Assembly: GCA_031376385.1 (NCBI GenBank)
Contig: JANMDQ010000004.1
Coordinates: 1 to 57,603, forward strand
Length of the DNA stretch: 57,603 bases
DNA from: Aquisediminimonas sp031376385
Lineage (GTDB): Bacteria > Pseudomonadota > Alphaproteobacteria > Sphingomonadales > Sphingomonadaceae
Direction: 5' to 3'
The notes under the pieces are model-generated. The model did not search any database, was not told the DNA's origin, and saw nothing but the letters and a program-made list of their open reading frames with translations. Below, one piece after another: positions 16,951 to 25,053 of the stretch (positions are counted from its first letter, which is position 1; each line of letters opens with the position of its first letter). The translations under genes were made by a program, and so were the position numbers.

Positions 16951-17736
16951 ATGATTAAAAAGCGAGTCGCATCTGCTTGTTTTGGGCTGGTCTCCGTTGT
17001 GGCATCAACAGTTGTAACGATGACTTGGCCGAGCCTTGATCCAGCTATTGGCATTCCCATTTTATGGTGCTGCGGTGCCGTATTATTGTTGGCAATCATT
17101 CTTTGGTTTTGGCCAGCCCGAAAATCGCCAGCGGTTCATAATCCCGAAAAAGGCAGGTTAACAAAGCGTCCCAGCGTCTTGGCCGAGAAACAAGCGCATC
17201 GAGAGGAGCAAGCCAAGCAAAGGGCAATTCTTGAGGCTGAGAACGAACGCACCCGAAGGAACAATCCTTTCCATCGAGGTCAGCCCGAATGGTGGACATT
17301 GCATCGCGCGCTTCGTTACCTCGTTTATGAAAGCACATGGGGTTCTTCGCAGGCCTACCCTGCATCAGAGAATGATTTTGATGCTTTAGTTTCACAAGAA
17401 TTTGTAGAGGCATTGGCACGGGGTGAGGTTAGAAGCAGAGGAAAAAAGGGGATTGCATTTTCAAACGATCAAAGGACAACCGAGCCAATCCACGCTGACT
17501 ATTGGATAACCGGATTTGTACAGCCATATGGTGAGATCGTTTTAGCAGATGACACAAGGTGTGTTGCGGGAAATCCCTCAGAAAATTTCACATTTCGGGG
17601 CGTTGTGGTCGACTCAAACGACCTGAAACGGCGATGGCCACTATCGCAAAGCGAACTGGTGCCCCCACTTGCGATATTCTGCGAAGCATTGCGGAGCAAA
17701 ATCGAAATGGAAAAGCCCAGCCCCCAACCATTGTGA
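16951..17736 (+). CDS. Orphan membrane-anchored protein of unknown function
   Basis: I do not recognise this 261-residue protein. Two hydrophobic helices occupy residues about 8-28 and 35-57 (IPILWCCGAVLLLAIILWFW). A charged, coiled-coil-like segment follows (LAEKQAHREEQAKQRAILEAENERTRR), then a soluble domain of about 160 residues with many Trp and aromatic residues (GQPEWWTLHRALRYLVYES, YWITGFVQPYGEI). The start at 16951 is chosen because the hydrophobic helix begins soon after and a GGA lies upstream; a TTG at 16918 is possible. Base composition looks slightly more AT-rich than the flanking housekeeping genes. The tail of the soluble part could face the cytoplasm. Confidence 0.7.
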   Translation: MIKKRVASACFGLVSVVASTVVTMTWPSLDPAIGIPILWCCGAVLLLAIILWFWPARKSPAVHNPEKGRLTKRPSVLAEKQAHREEQAKQRAILEAENERTRRNNPFHRGQPEWWTLHRALRYLVYESTWGSSQAYPASENDFDALVSQEFVEALARGEVRSRGKKGIAFSNDQRTTEPIHADYWITGFVQPYGEIVLADDTRCVAGNPSENFTFRGVVVDSNDLKRRWPLSQSELVPPLAIFCEALRSKIEMEKPSPQPL

Positions 17737-17897
17737 CAATCAATTACCGCATCACTAGTTCCGGGACGTTCGAGGAACTCGGTAATGAATTCGGTGATAG
17801 AAACTCCGTAACAGCTGCGACAACACCCGAATTGGGTCACGGAGCATCGTCATTTGAAATTTAATATCACCATATAGGTGATTTACCTTGACATAAT

Positions 17898-17912
17898 GTT
17901 CTATTTATGTTC
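17898..17912 (+). promoter_or_regulatory. LexA (SOS) box, GTTC-N7-GTTC
   Basis: GTTC at 17898-17901 and GTTC at 17909-17912 flank exactly seven bases (TATTTAT), the alphaproteobacterial LexA consensus. A TTGACA -35-like hexamer (17889-17894) lies just upstream, so LexA binding would cover the promoter of the HTH gene starting at 17924. Confidence 0.65.
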
Positions 17913-17923
17913 TTGTTCGACTC

Positions 17924-18835
17924 ATGGAACATTCAACACCCGCCAGCACGGCCTCCGCCCCTCCCCTTCACACAAACCACAACGGGCATGACCTGAAAGG
18001 GGAAATCCCGAACCCGCCGGATGTTATCGACGATGATGACATCTATCTCACCCAGCCTTCTGAAACTTACAGTCCGGAGGAGTATCGATGGGTGCCTGTT
18101 CGTCGCAAGCCTCGCATGGATGGCTGGACGGAGGAAAAGCAAAGGCGGTTTATTGAAACCCTTGCCGATACAGGTCTTGTTTCCGCCGCCGTAAGGGCAG
18201 TGGGGATGACGCGGGAAAGCGCGTATAAGCTGCGCCGCGCGGCCCATGCAGAGGCCTTTGCCCGGGCGTGGGATGCCGCGCGCCAACATGCCGGATCCTG
18301 TCTGGAGGATCTTGCGTTTGAACGCGCGATTGAGGGTATTGAACATAATGTCTATGATGAGCGCGGCGACGTGGTCTGCACAAAACGCGTTTATAATGAC
18401 CGGCTTTTGACCTTCCTGCTCACTCACCTGAAGCCTGAACGCTATGCCAAGGCAGTGCTCAGCCGGCCGGAAGCCTCTGCAACAACAGCGCCTGTCACCG
18501 TTGAGGCCATGTTGCGCGAACTGGAGCCTAAACTTCCTGCGCCGCCCGAAGAAATGCTGGATGCGGAGATAGGCGAAACTGACTTGGTGGTGGCTGACAT
18601 TAGCGATGGCGAATTGCCCGGGTTCCTCAGCGAACAGCGCCCGATAAAGACCGAAGCGCAGTTAAAGGCAGACGCCATTGCCGCGCAAGACGCACGCGGC
18701 GCAGCGGTCAATGCGCGGGTTGAAGCTGAGACGCGCGATAACCCGGCCATATTGTCGCGTCAGGAATTGCATGACTGGTGCGTCTATATTGATCCGACGG
18801 CGAGAACCGAACGCACAAAAAAGCGGTACAGATAA
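17924..18835 (+). CDS. Helix-turn-helix protein of unknown function, probably SOS-regulated
   Basis: A 303-residue soluble protein. Residues about 65-110 (WTEEKQRRFIETLADTGLVS, then AAVRAVGMTRESAYKLRR) form a helix-turn-helix of the kind found in phage terminase small subunits and related alphaproteobacterial proteins. The rest is acidic and helical (DAEIGETDLVVADISDGE) with an Ala-rich C-terminal part. Function is unknown; a DNA-binding role is an inference from the HTH. The gene is alone, with a perfect SOS box 12 bases before the ATG and a dispersed inverted repeat after it. No other phage genes are visible nearby. Confidence 0.75.
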   Translation: MEHSTPASTASAPPLHTNHNGHDLKGEIPNPPDVIDDDDIYLTQPSETYSPEEYRWVPVRRKPRMDGWTEEKQRRFIETLADTGLVSAAVRAVGMTRESAYKLRRAAHAEAFARAWDAARQHAGSCLEDLAFERAIEGIEHNVYDERGDVVCTKRVYNDRLLTFLLTHLKPERYAKAVLSRPEASATTAPVTVEAMLRELEPKLPAPPEEMLDAEIGETDLVVADISDGELPGFLSEQRPIKTEAQLKADAIAAQDARGAAVNARVEAETRDNPAILSRQELHDWCVYIDPTARTERTKKRYR

Positions 18836-18917
18836 GGGCGTTTCAGGTGTCAACCATGTGTCAACTTTGGGAGGGTCATTCAAGCGCTAAGCCAAACATC
18901 AGCACCGCCGTCATGTT

Positions 18918-18989
18918 GAACTTGTTTCAGCATCCATGCCTCACCGCCAGCCAGCGAGATAAACGAGGCATGGACCCTGAAACGAGTTC
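18918..18989. repeat. Long imperfect inverted repeat at the 3' end of the TauD gene
   Basis: Arm 18918-18942 pairs with arm 18965-18989 over 25 bases with three mismatches; the shared core is TCCATGCCTC/GAGGCATGGA. The loop is 22 bases. The right arm overlaps the stop codon of the leftward TauD-family gene. Adjacent tandem GGTGAC units continue to about 19015. This looks like a dispersed intergenic palindromic element. Confidence 0.8.
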
Positions 18990-19974
18990 AGGGTGACGCG
19001 GTGACAGGGTGACGGGTGTGAACCTTGAAAGTGGGCGGACAAAAACCGTGTTTGCGCCAAATAGGATCAACGGGCTCTTCGCGATCAGGGGCCACGCCGT
19101 TAAGATAACCGAAATAGGTCGCGATCAGGCGGTTTGGCGCGTCTTCTACTGCCGTCCGCCCGTGCATGAAACGGCTGTTGTCGAGCATTAGCAAGTCCCC
19201 CCGCTGCCAATGGATCGGCTTTGTGAGCCTGTCGCTGACGGCCTTGACCGCTGCCACCCATTCGTCTGGCACCAGCGCGCCATCATCCAGCAAAGGGAAT
19301 GTCCGAACCCCGCGCAAATAACGGGCGAATAGCAGAAAGTTGCCGAACGCCAGCTCGTCTGTAAACATCGGCTTGTGCAGCAAAGGCCGCGTAAAACTGC
19401 GGGCAAGCTGATCGCCCACCCACTCAAACTGATAAGGACAATGGGGTGGAGGAGATGCCAATAGATCAGCCGATGGCATTGCTTCGCCCAGCCAATAGTG
19501 CAGTAGCTCTGGCCCTGCGGGAGCGAGATATTTGATCCGACGCGCGGCCATCGCTTCCCTTATGACCTGCGGCAAATCCCGCACGATGGCGACACCATCG
19601 CATACTGTCGTCGCGCCGCCTGAGACCGGTGGTTCAAGGCAATAGAAAAAGGCCGTGTCAGGCTTCCAAGGTTCCCTTGAAAGCTCAGGATGGAGGGGAA
19701 AAGGCTGTTGGCCAAGATTGACGGATTGGATATTCTGATCCGGGCCTAAAGCTGCGCGGTTGAGGCTTTCATTCTGCACCGCCACTGCGCAAAAATGAGA
19801 TGCGAACGTGCCGAAATCCTTAAGGCTGCTGGCATAGCCGCGTAGCAGCAAGGCCCCATGCTGTTCGTAAACAGAGCGCACCACGGCGCGATCAACCACC
19901 GCCAATGCCTCTCCTTCGCTCGCGTTAAAGAGCGCGTAAGGGCAATCTGCATTTGGGGGAATGATCTGAGTCAA
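18988..19974 (-). CDS. TauD/TfdA-family Fe(II)/2-oxoglutarate dioxygenase
   Basis: Predicted non-haem iron dioxygenase of about 328 aa. Iron ligands appear as an H-x-E pair (FPLHPELS) followed by the strand TAFFYCLEPPVSGGATTVCD, and a distal His in FMHGRTAV; the 2-oxoglutarate Arg is in NRLIATYFGY. The substrate is unknown; sulfonates, carboxylates and amino-acid-derived compounds are used by relatives. No ATG fits. TTG at 19974 has GAGGA upstream; a TTG at 20010 would overlap the divergent sulfotransferase start region. The last codons and the stop fall in a dispersed repeat. Confidence 0.85.
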   Translation of the reverse strand: MTQIIPPNADCPYALFNASEGEALAVVDRAVVRSVYEQHGALLLRGYASSLKDFGTFASHFCAVAVQNESLNRAALGPDQNIQSVNLGQQPFPLHPELSREPWKPDTAFFYCLEPPVSGGATTVCDGVAIVRDLPQVIREAMAARRIKYLAPAGPELLHYWLGEAMPSADLLASPPPHCPYQFEWVGDQLARSFTRPLLHKPMFTDELAFGNFLLFARYLRGVRTFPLLDDGALVPDEWVAAVKAVSDRLTKPIHWQRGDLLMLDNSRFMHGRTAVEDAPNRLIATYFGYLNGVAPDREEPVDPIWRKHGFCPPTFKVHTRHPVTASP

Positions 19975-20041
19975 GCCTGAACGTCCTCGTCTTCTCTTGT
20001 GCGATAGCAAGACAATGAAGGGTCGGCTATACTATGCGGCT

Positions 20042-21061
20042 ATGCAGCAACGGCCCACTTCCCTTTTTTCGAGCCCCAACCCTCATTTTGTAGCGTTTGA
20101 CGGCGATGATGCGCTGCTCCTTGATATGGAGCGGATGGATTATCATCAATCCATATTTCTGGATCGAAGGGCAGTAGCAAAAGGCGCAGCGCCTTGGCGA
20201 ACGCCTGCGGCTCCGTTGATCGCGGAGGCCGGGGAGCTTCAGGCTCCTTCGACTGGCTGGATTTTTCATATGGCTCATTGCGGATCGACGCTGTTGGCGC
20301 GCCTCATTGATCAGCCAGATCATGCGCTCATCCTCCGCGAACCGCCACCTCTGCGGCAACTGGCCGTGCTGAAAGCCGGCGGGCGTACTGGTGCAGATTG
20401 GCAGGCACGGCTTCGCTTTGCTCATGCGATGGCGGCGCGGCGCTTTAATCCGTCACAGCGGACAATCGTGAAGGCCAATGTCCCTATAAACTTCATCTTG
20501 CCAGAACTTGCCGCCATTGATCCTAATGCTCCTGCGATACTCCTGCACTTCGCTTTGCAGCCTTATCTATTGGCGGTACTGCGCAGCTCGGCACACCGTG
20601 ACTGGATCGACCGCGTCACGCGTCTGCTGGAACCTGCCTTGAAGCAATCCGTTGGTCTTCAATCTAATTCTGGAATCCCAGAGCGCGCGGCGGCTCTTTG
20701 GCTGGCCCAAATACTCTTGTTTCAAGAAACCCTCAAAACCAATCCCAAAGCGCGGAGTTTAGATGCCGAACAGTTTTTGGCAGAACCTGTAAAAGCAGCA
20801 ACGGCAACCGCTGTTCATTTCGAGATGCCAATTGATGGTATCGAAAAAAATGCATCTGGCTTACTGACGACTTATTCTAAAAATCCCGCTCAACCCTTTA
20901 CTGAGAGCGACCGGCAGAGCCGACAGGCAGAAGATTTGATAAAACTCGAGGCTGACATCACCGCTGCCCGTCAATGGATTACCCGATCAGATATGGCCCA
21001 GCTTTTGCCCGAGCGCCTAGAACGCTCGGCTTTCGGGGTTGGATGCAACCTATTAGCGTAA
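20042..21061 (+). CDS. Sulfotransferase-family protein
   Basis: A 339-residue protein with the PAPS-binding loop of sulfotransferases in WIFHMAHCGSTLLARLID (residues about 76-93) and a second nucleotide segment in RTIVKANVPINFIL. The acceptor is unknown. The start is uncertain: ATG at 20042 (MQQRPTSLFSSPNPHF) matches the usual short N-terminus, while ATG at 20015 and GTG at 19997 are also in frame. It is divergent from the TauD-family dioxygenase, with the two 5' ends only about 70 bases apart, which suggests shared control and a joint modification or sulfur-metabolism role. Confidence 0.75.
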   Translation: MQQRPTSLFSSPNPHFVAFDGDDALLLDMERMDYHQSIFLDRRAVAKGAAPWRTPAAPLIAEAGELQAPSTGWIFHMAHCGSTLLARLIDQPDHALILREPPPLRQLAVLKAGGRTGADWQARLRFAHAMAARRFNPSQRTIVKANVPINFILPELAAIDPNAPAILLHFALQPYLLAVLRSSAHRDWIDRVTRLLEPALKQSVGLQSNSGIPERAAALWLAQILLFQETLKTNPKARSLDAEQFLAEPVKAATATAVHFEMPIDGIEKNASGLLTTYSKNPAQPFTESDRQSRQAEDLIKLEADITAARQWITRSDMAQLLPERLERSAFGVGCNLLA

Positions 21062-21183
21062 GTCTCAAGCCGACCGCTGACCCCCTACACACACGTTACA
21101 CATCACACGGTAACATTTTACCTGTCACAAGGCCCGCCTACAAGCTTGACTTTTAAGGTCGTTGCCGCGAGAGACGTTGCAAT

Positions 21184-21216
21184 CACGCCGTCCATTCGGG
21201 CGGCGTGTTTGTTTTT
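21184..21216 (+). terminator. Intrinsic terminator or attenuator in the rplM leader
   Basis: CACGCCGTCC-ATTC-GGGCGGCGTG is a 10-bp stem (one G-U pair) followed by TTTGTTTTT. It lies 123 bases after the sulfotransferase stop and 25 bases before the rplM start. It may end upstream transcription or, if the rplM promoter is the TTGACT at about 21147, act as a leader attenuator. Confidence 0.7.
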
Positions 21217-21240
21217 AACCATCAGCGAAGGGACGGCCAC

Positions 21241-21720
21241 ATGAAGGTCATCACCCGGCAAACGCGGTCTGTGAAGCCCGCAGAAGTCGAAAAACAGTGG
21301 CATTTGATTGATGCCGACGGCTTGGTCGTAGGGCGCGTTGCCTCGATCATCGCCAATATCCTACGCGGCAAGCATAAGCCAAGCTATACCCCTCACGTTG
21401 ATTGCGGTGATAATGTCATCATCATCAACGCGGATAAGGTCGCGTTCACGGGTAAGAAGCTCAAGGACAAAATCTATTACCGCCACACCGGTTATCCGGG
21501 CGGTATCAAAGGCGTGGCTGCGGGCAAGATCCTTGGCGGTCGTTTCCCGGAACGGATTCTGGAAAAGGCAGTTGAACGCATGGTGCCTCGTGGGCCACTC
21601 GGCCGCGCGCAAATGCGTTCGCTTCGTATCTTCAAAGGCACTGAGCATCCTCATGCTGCCCAACACCCCAACGTCCTCGACATTGGATCGATGAACCGCA
21701 AGAATAAGGTGGGTGCATAA
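21241..21720 (+). CDS. rplM: 50S ribosomal protein L13
   Basis: Large-subunit assembly protein of 159 aa. WHLIDADGLVVGRVASIIA, HVDCGDNVIIINADKVAFTG and KAVERMVPRGPLGRAQMRSL are family hallmarks. The ATG at 21241 has GAAGGGA upstream; the extension to 21205 is rejected. Its stop codon overlaps the rpsI start by one base (TAATG), the usual L13-S9 pair. A terminator-like hairpin stands just before the ribosome-binding site and may control the pair. Confidence 0.97.
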   Translation: MKVITRQTRSVKPAEVEKQWHLIDADGLVVGRVASIIANILRGKHKPSYTPHVDCGDNVIIINADKVAFTGKKLKDKIYYRHTGYPGGIKGVAAGKILGGRFPERILEKAVERMVPRGPLGRAQMRSLRIFKGTEHPHAAQHPNVLDIGSMNRKNKVGA

Positions 21721-22247
21721 TGTCTGAAACCACACAATCTCTCTCTGATCTCGGTGCCATCGTTGCTGGCACAGATGCTCCTGAAGCGGTTGCCGCAGCG
21801 CCAGCTGCGCCAATGGCCCCTGTATCAGTCATGCCCCTGCGCGAACGTATCGTTGATGCGCTCGGTCGTTCCTACGCCACTGGCCGCCGTAAGGACGCTG
21901 TGGCCCGCGTCTGGGTAAAGCCCGGCACAGGGAAGATCACGGTCAATGGCCGCGATCAGGAAGTTTATTTCGCACGCCCCACGCTGCGTCTTGTCATCAA
22001 CCAAGTGTTCGGCGTTGCTGACCGCATCGGTGCCTATGACGTGATTGCAACGGTCAAGGGCGGCGGCCTTTCTGGCCAAGCAGGCGCAGTCAAGCACGGC
22101 ATTAGCCAAGCGATCACCAAGCAGGAGCCAACCCTGCGCGGCGTTGTGAAGGCGGCTGGCTTCCTCACCCGCGATAGCCGCGCTGTGGAACGCAAGAAAT
22201 ACGGCAAGGCCAAGGCCCGCAAGAGCTTCCAATTCTCGAAGCGCTAA
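21720..22247 (+). CDS. rpsI: 30S ribosomal protein S9
   Basis: Small-subunit protein that contacts P-site tRNA through its C-terminal tail, which here ends KARKSFQFSKR. The core begins near residue 51 (YATGRRKDAVARVWVKPGTG). About 45 N-terminal residues form an Ala/Pro-rich extension (EAVAAAPAAPMAPVS) seen in many alphaproteobacteria. It is translationally coupled to rplM and followed by a strong terminator. Confidence 0.97.
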   Translation: MSETTQSLSDLGAIVAGTDAPEAVAAAPAAPMAPVSVMPLRERIVDALGRSYATGRRKDAVARVWVKPGTGKITVNGRDQEVYFARPTLRLVINQVFGVADRIGAYDVIATVKGGGLSGQAGAVKHGISQAITKQEPTLRGVVKAAGFLTRDSRAVERKKYGKAKARKSFQFSKR

Positions 22248-22277
22248 GCGGTTCGGGCAGTTGCCGCTATGGAAAGG

Positions 22278-22304
22278 GCCTCGGGGAAACCCGGGGCTTT
22301 TTTT
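22278..22304 (+). terminator. Rho-independent terminator of rplM-rpsI
   Basis: GCCTCGGGG-AAA-CCCGGGGC forms a GC-rich hairpin followed by seven T residues, about 30 bases after the rpsI stop codon. Confidence 0.88.
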
Positions 22305-22369
22305 GTTTGTGGCTTAAGCCTTAGATCGGCGTGAAAATGATCGATGGGAGAAGAAGCGCGGATTGAGGG

Positions 22370-22762
22370 TTATGAAATCTGACGCAAACGACCCTGCATT
22401 GTTATTTCGTAAACCCCGCGCTCCGTGGCGGAAGCCACCCGTGTCATATCAGCCCAAGCTTTAAGAATGCGAACAACTTGCTCTTCGAATGGTCGCCTTA
22501 GAATTGACGGTGCCGGGAAGAAACCAATCAAATTTGCGCGTAAAACTGTGTCGCGCGATGGCCTCCTTTTGGCGATTTGCATGTCACCAGAAAGAAATGA
22601 CCAATGACCTTCGGCACCCAGCCTCGCAATCCAATCCTCATCTTTTAATGCGCCAGTTAGAAATTTGTCGCGCATGTGTATCACTTCATGTTCGCCTTCA
22701 AACAAGGCGCTTAAGCCTCGCCCCAATCGCGGAGGAAACATGTTGTCGATCAACATCCTCAA
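22370..22762 (-). CDS. PIN-like toxin, DUF5615 family (VapC45-like)
   Basis: A 130-residue protein whose opening MRMLIDNMFPPRLGRGLSAL matches the DUF5615 PIN-like family, with early Asp residues expected to bind Mg2+. DEDWIARLG and WSFLSGDMQIA supply further acidic residues of the PIN fold. The family acts as a ribonuclease toxin in known pairs such as M. tuberculosis VapC45. Its ATG overlaps the stop of the upstream DUF433 gene by four bases, the standard antitoxin-first layout. Toxicity and target are inferred, not shown. Confidence 0.8.
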   Translation of the reverse strand: MRMLIDNMFPPRLGRGLSALFEGEHEVIHMRDKFLTGALKDEDWIARLGAEGHWSFLSGDMQIAKRRPSRDTVLRANLIGFFPAPSILRRPFEEQVVRILKAWADMTRVASATERGVYEITMQGRLRQIS

Positions 22763-23448
22763 TGAAGTGTCGGTCCTAAAATTGAGGTTTGATAACTCAG
22801 GGCGTCAGACACATCGGCAAGCCTGATGTCAAAGAGCTTTGCAACCCGAGCGCTTGACCCTTCCGCTAAAACAGCCTGTGCAATTCGCTCTGTTGTAATG
22901 CCGACGCTAGCTACAATAGGCCTACCAAATGAACGATTTGGATCAGCGACAATTGATCGGCGATGAGGCAACAGCCACCATCGCTCCGCCGCCTCAACGC
23001 CAAATTCCAGCCCAACAAGAGAAGGCGCCACGACCTCTTTGAAAACATGTTGCCGACTTCGAAGGTCTATCAGCTTTGGATCGCTAACACCTTCTGTTAT
23101 CTCTAAAAAAATTGACTTCCCATCGGTTTTAAAATTGCGAGTTGAGAACGGCCTCTCATCGACGATGATTTCCCTTGCCAGCTCAATACACTTTCTGATC
23201 GTTTGCAGCCCAATTCGCTCGGATCGGAGAGCGTTAACAATTCGCGCTTCTACAAGGTCGCGGAAACCAAGAAACAGTTCGTCCTCACGGTCATGCTGTG
23301 GTGTCCAGAGGGGTGAGTGCTGAATTCGATGAGACGAATCTCCACTTTCATATCCAGAAAGCCAACGACGCAGCCGTGGGCCGCTCATCCCGATCATTCG
23401 GGCGGCTTCCGAAACTGAGTAGACACCTATGCCAAACTGATCACTCAT
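22759..23448 (-). CDS. DUF433 antitoxin with MerR-like N-terminal HTH
   Basis: A 229-residue protein. Residues 8-32 (YSVSEAARMIGMSGPRLRRW) form a MerR-like helix-turn-helix. The C-terminal part (DPNRSFGRPIVASVGITTER, then ...ADVSDALSYQ) is a DUF433 domain, also a small HTH fold. This architecture corresponds to VapB45-type antitoxins paired with DUF5615 toxins. A strong ribosome-binding site (TTAGGAGG) precedes the ATG. A GTGACGTGAC element about 30 bases upstream of the start is a possible autoregulatory operator. Confidence 0.8.
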   Translation of the reverse strand: MSDQFGIGVYSVSEAARMIGMSGPRLRRWLSGYESGDSSHRIQHSPLWTPQHDREDELFLGFRDLVEARIVNALRSERIGLQTIRKCIELAREIIVDERPFSTRNFKTDGKSIFLEITEGVSDPKLIDLRSRQHVFKEVVAPSLVGLEFGVEAAERWWLLPHRRSIVADPNRSFGRPIVASVGITTERIAQAVLAEGSSARVAKLFDIRLADVSDALSYQTSILGPTLH

Positions 23449-23495
23449 CGCCTCCTAATGCCTTATCGTTTAAGTCACGTCACGCGATTTTTTAA

Positions 23496-25043
23496 TCAAC
23501 ACCGCCACCCCTTCTTCACCTCCCCCACCTCCAGCACGCGGTAAGCGGCTTCCACAAATTCGCAGAGCATGGGGCGTGTGTCTCGGGGATCGATGATGTC
23601 TTCGATGCCGAATTTCTCCGCAGTGCGGAACGGCGAGCGCACGTCGTTCAGGCGTTTTTCAATATCCTTGAGCAGCCCCGCGGGATCATCACTGGCCTCC
23701 AAATCGCTTTTGTAGGCCGCCTCTAATCCGCCACTGATCGGCAAGCTCCCCCAATCGCCACTGGGCCAAGCAAAGCGCCATTTGTGGCGGCTGTGGTTGA
23801 TGTTGGCGCTGCCAGCCATGCCGTAAGCTTTGCGCAGGATGACCGCGCAAATCGGCACTTTGGCTTGATATATGGCCATCATTGCGCGGCTGCCGAAGCG
23901 GATTGTGGCCTCGTCTTCGGCCTTCCGCCCGATGAGAAAGCCGGGAACGTCAACCAGATGGATGATAGGCAAGTGGAACATATCGCACAGATCAACAAAA
24001 CGTTCAATCTTGCGGCTGCTCGCGGCGGTCCACAGTCCACCCAGCACCATTGGATCACTGGCCATAATCCCGACCGCAAAGCCGTCGAGCCGCGCAAATC
24101 CTGTGGCGACGCTGGTGCCATGCTGCCGTCCGATTTCGAAGAAGCTACCAGTGTCAACAACAGCCTCAACAATGGGGCGAATTTTGTAAAGCTGCTTCAA
24201 ATCACGCGGCACGGCGGAAATCAGACTTTCCGCCCTCCGTTCGATAGGATCGTTAGACGCAGCGCGCGCTGGCAATTCGTGCACGCAGCTAGGGAGATAA
24301 GACAAAAATGCCCGCGCCAAGGCAAAGGCATGATCCTCGCTATAAGCCTCATCATCAATCGCGCCGTTGCGGGCGTGGATTGATGAGCCGCCAAGCTCTT
24401 CCTTGGTGCGGTGTTCACCCACTGCGGCCACCACGGGAGGGCCAGCCACAAACATCTGCGCCGTGCCGCGCACAAGCACAGAATAGTGCGCCATCACTTG
24501 CCGCCCTGCGCCAAGGCCCGCGACAGGCCCCAGCCCCAGCGCGACAACCGGAACTTGTGACAAATTCTCGACCATCACCTCCCACCCCGGAACCTCCGGC
24601 ACATATGTATAGCCCATCACCTCCAGCGACTTGACCGATCCGCCGCCGCCCGTGCCTTCAATGAGGCGCACGAGGGGCATCCGGAATTCACCCGCCAGCT
24701 TTTCCGATTGCACCAGCTTCCCGTGAAGAGAGGCGTCCGCTGCCCCTCCCCTCACCGTAAAGTCATCCGCCTGCACAACCACGGGCCGACCGTCGATCCG
24801 CGCGCGCCCGAACAGGATGTTGGCTGGCATCATGCCCGTAAGCGCCCCATCGGCGTCATAGTGCCCGACGCCGCCTAACTGCCCGACTTCGCGGAAGCTG
24901 TCTTTGTCGACAAGACCCGCGATCCGTTCACGCACCGTCAGCCGCCCGGCGTCGCGCTGACGCTTGATCTTGTCAGGCCCACCTAGGCCTTCGGAAAGCG
25001 CGCGGCGGCGCTTAATTTCCCCGACTTCTTTTTCCCAGCTCAC
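23496..25043 (-). CDS. Acyl-CoA carboxylase carboxyltransferase (beta) subunit
   Basis: Biotin-dependent carboxyltransferase of the propionyl/methylcrotonyl/geranyl-CoA carboxylase class, 515 aa. The N-terminal domain opens KIKRQRDAGRLTVRERI, typical of PccB, and the glycine-rich LIEGTGGGGSVKSLEVM and the C-terminal FLIGRKAEDEATIRFGSRAM and RKAYGMAGSANI form the acyl-CoA and biotin sites. The substrate cannot be told by eye. The GTG at 25043 has a near-perfect GAGGAGG. That site overlaps the stop codon of the upstream ABA4-like gene ten bases away, so the two are coupled. No biotin-carboxylase partner is in the window. Confidence 0.88.
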   Translation of the reverse strand: MSWEKEVGEIKRRRALSEGLGGPDKIKRQRDAGRLTVRERIAGLVDKDSFREVGQLGGVGHYDADGALTGMMPANILFGRARIDGRPVVVQADDFTVRGGAADASLHGKLVQSEKLAGEFRMPLVRLIEGTGGGGSVKSLEVMGYTYVPEVPGWEVMVENLSQVPVVALGLGPVAGLGAGRQVMAHYSVLVRGTAQMFVAGPPVVAAVGEHRTKEELGGSSIHARNGAIDDEAYSEDHAFALARAFLSYLPSCVHELPARAASNDPIERRAESLISAVPRDLKQLYKIRPIVEAVVDTGSFFEIGRQHGTSVATGFARLDGFAVGIMASDPMVLGGLWTAASSRKIERFVDLCDMFHLPIIHLVDVPGFLIGRKAEDEATIRFGSRAMMAIYQAKVPICAVILRKAYGMAGSANINHSRHKWRFAWPSGDWGSLPISGGLEAAYKSDLEASDDPAGLLKDIEKRLNDVRSPFRTAEKFGIEDIIDPRDTRPMLCEFVEAAYRVLEVGEVKKGWRC

Positions 25044-25053
25044 GGGGACCTCC

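Noticed and set aside
17559..17864. 101-codon rightward frame across the end of the orphan membrane protein gene
   Set aside because: It overlaps the better-supported frame by more than half and has no start signal or homologous features.
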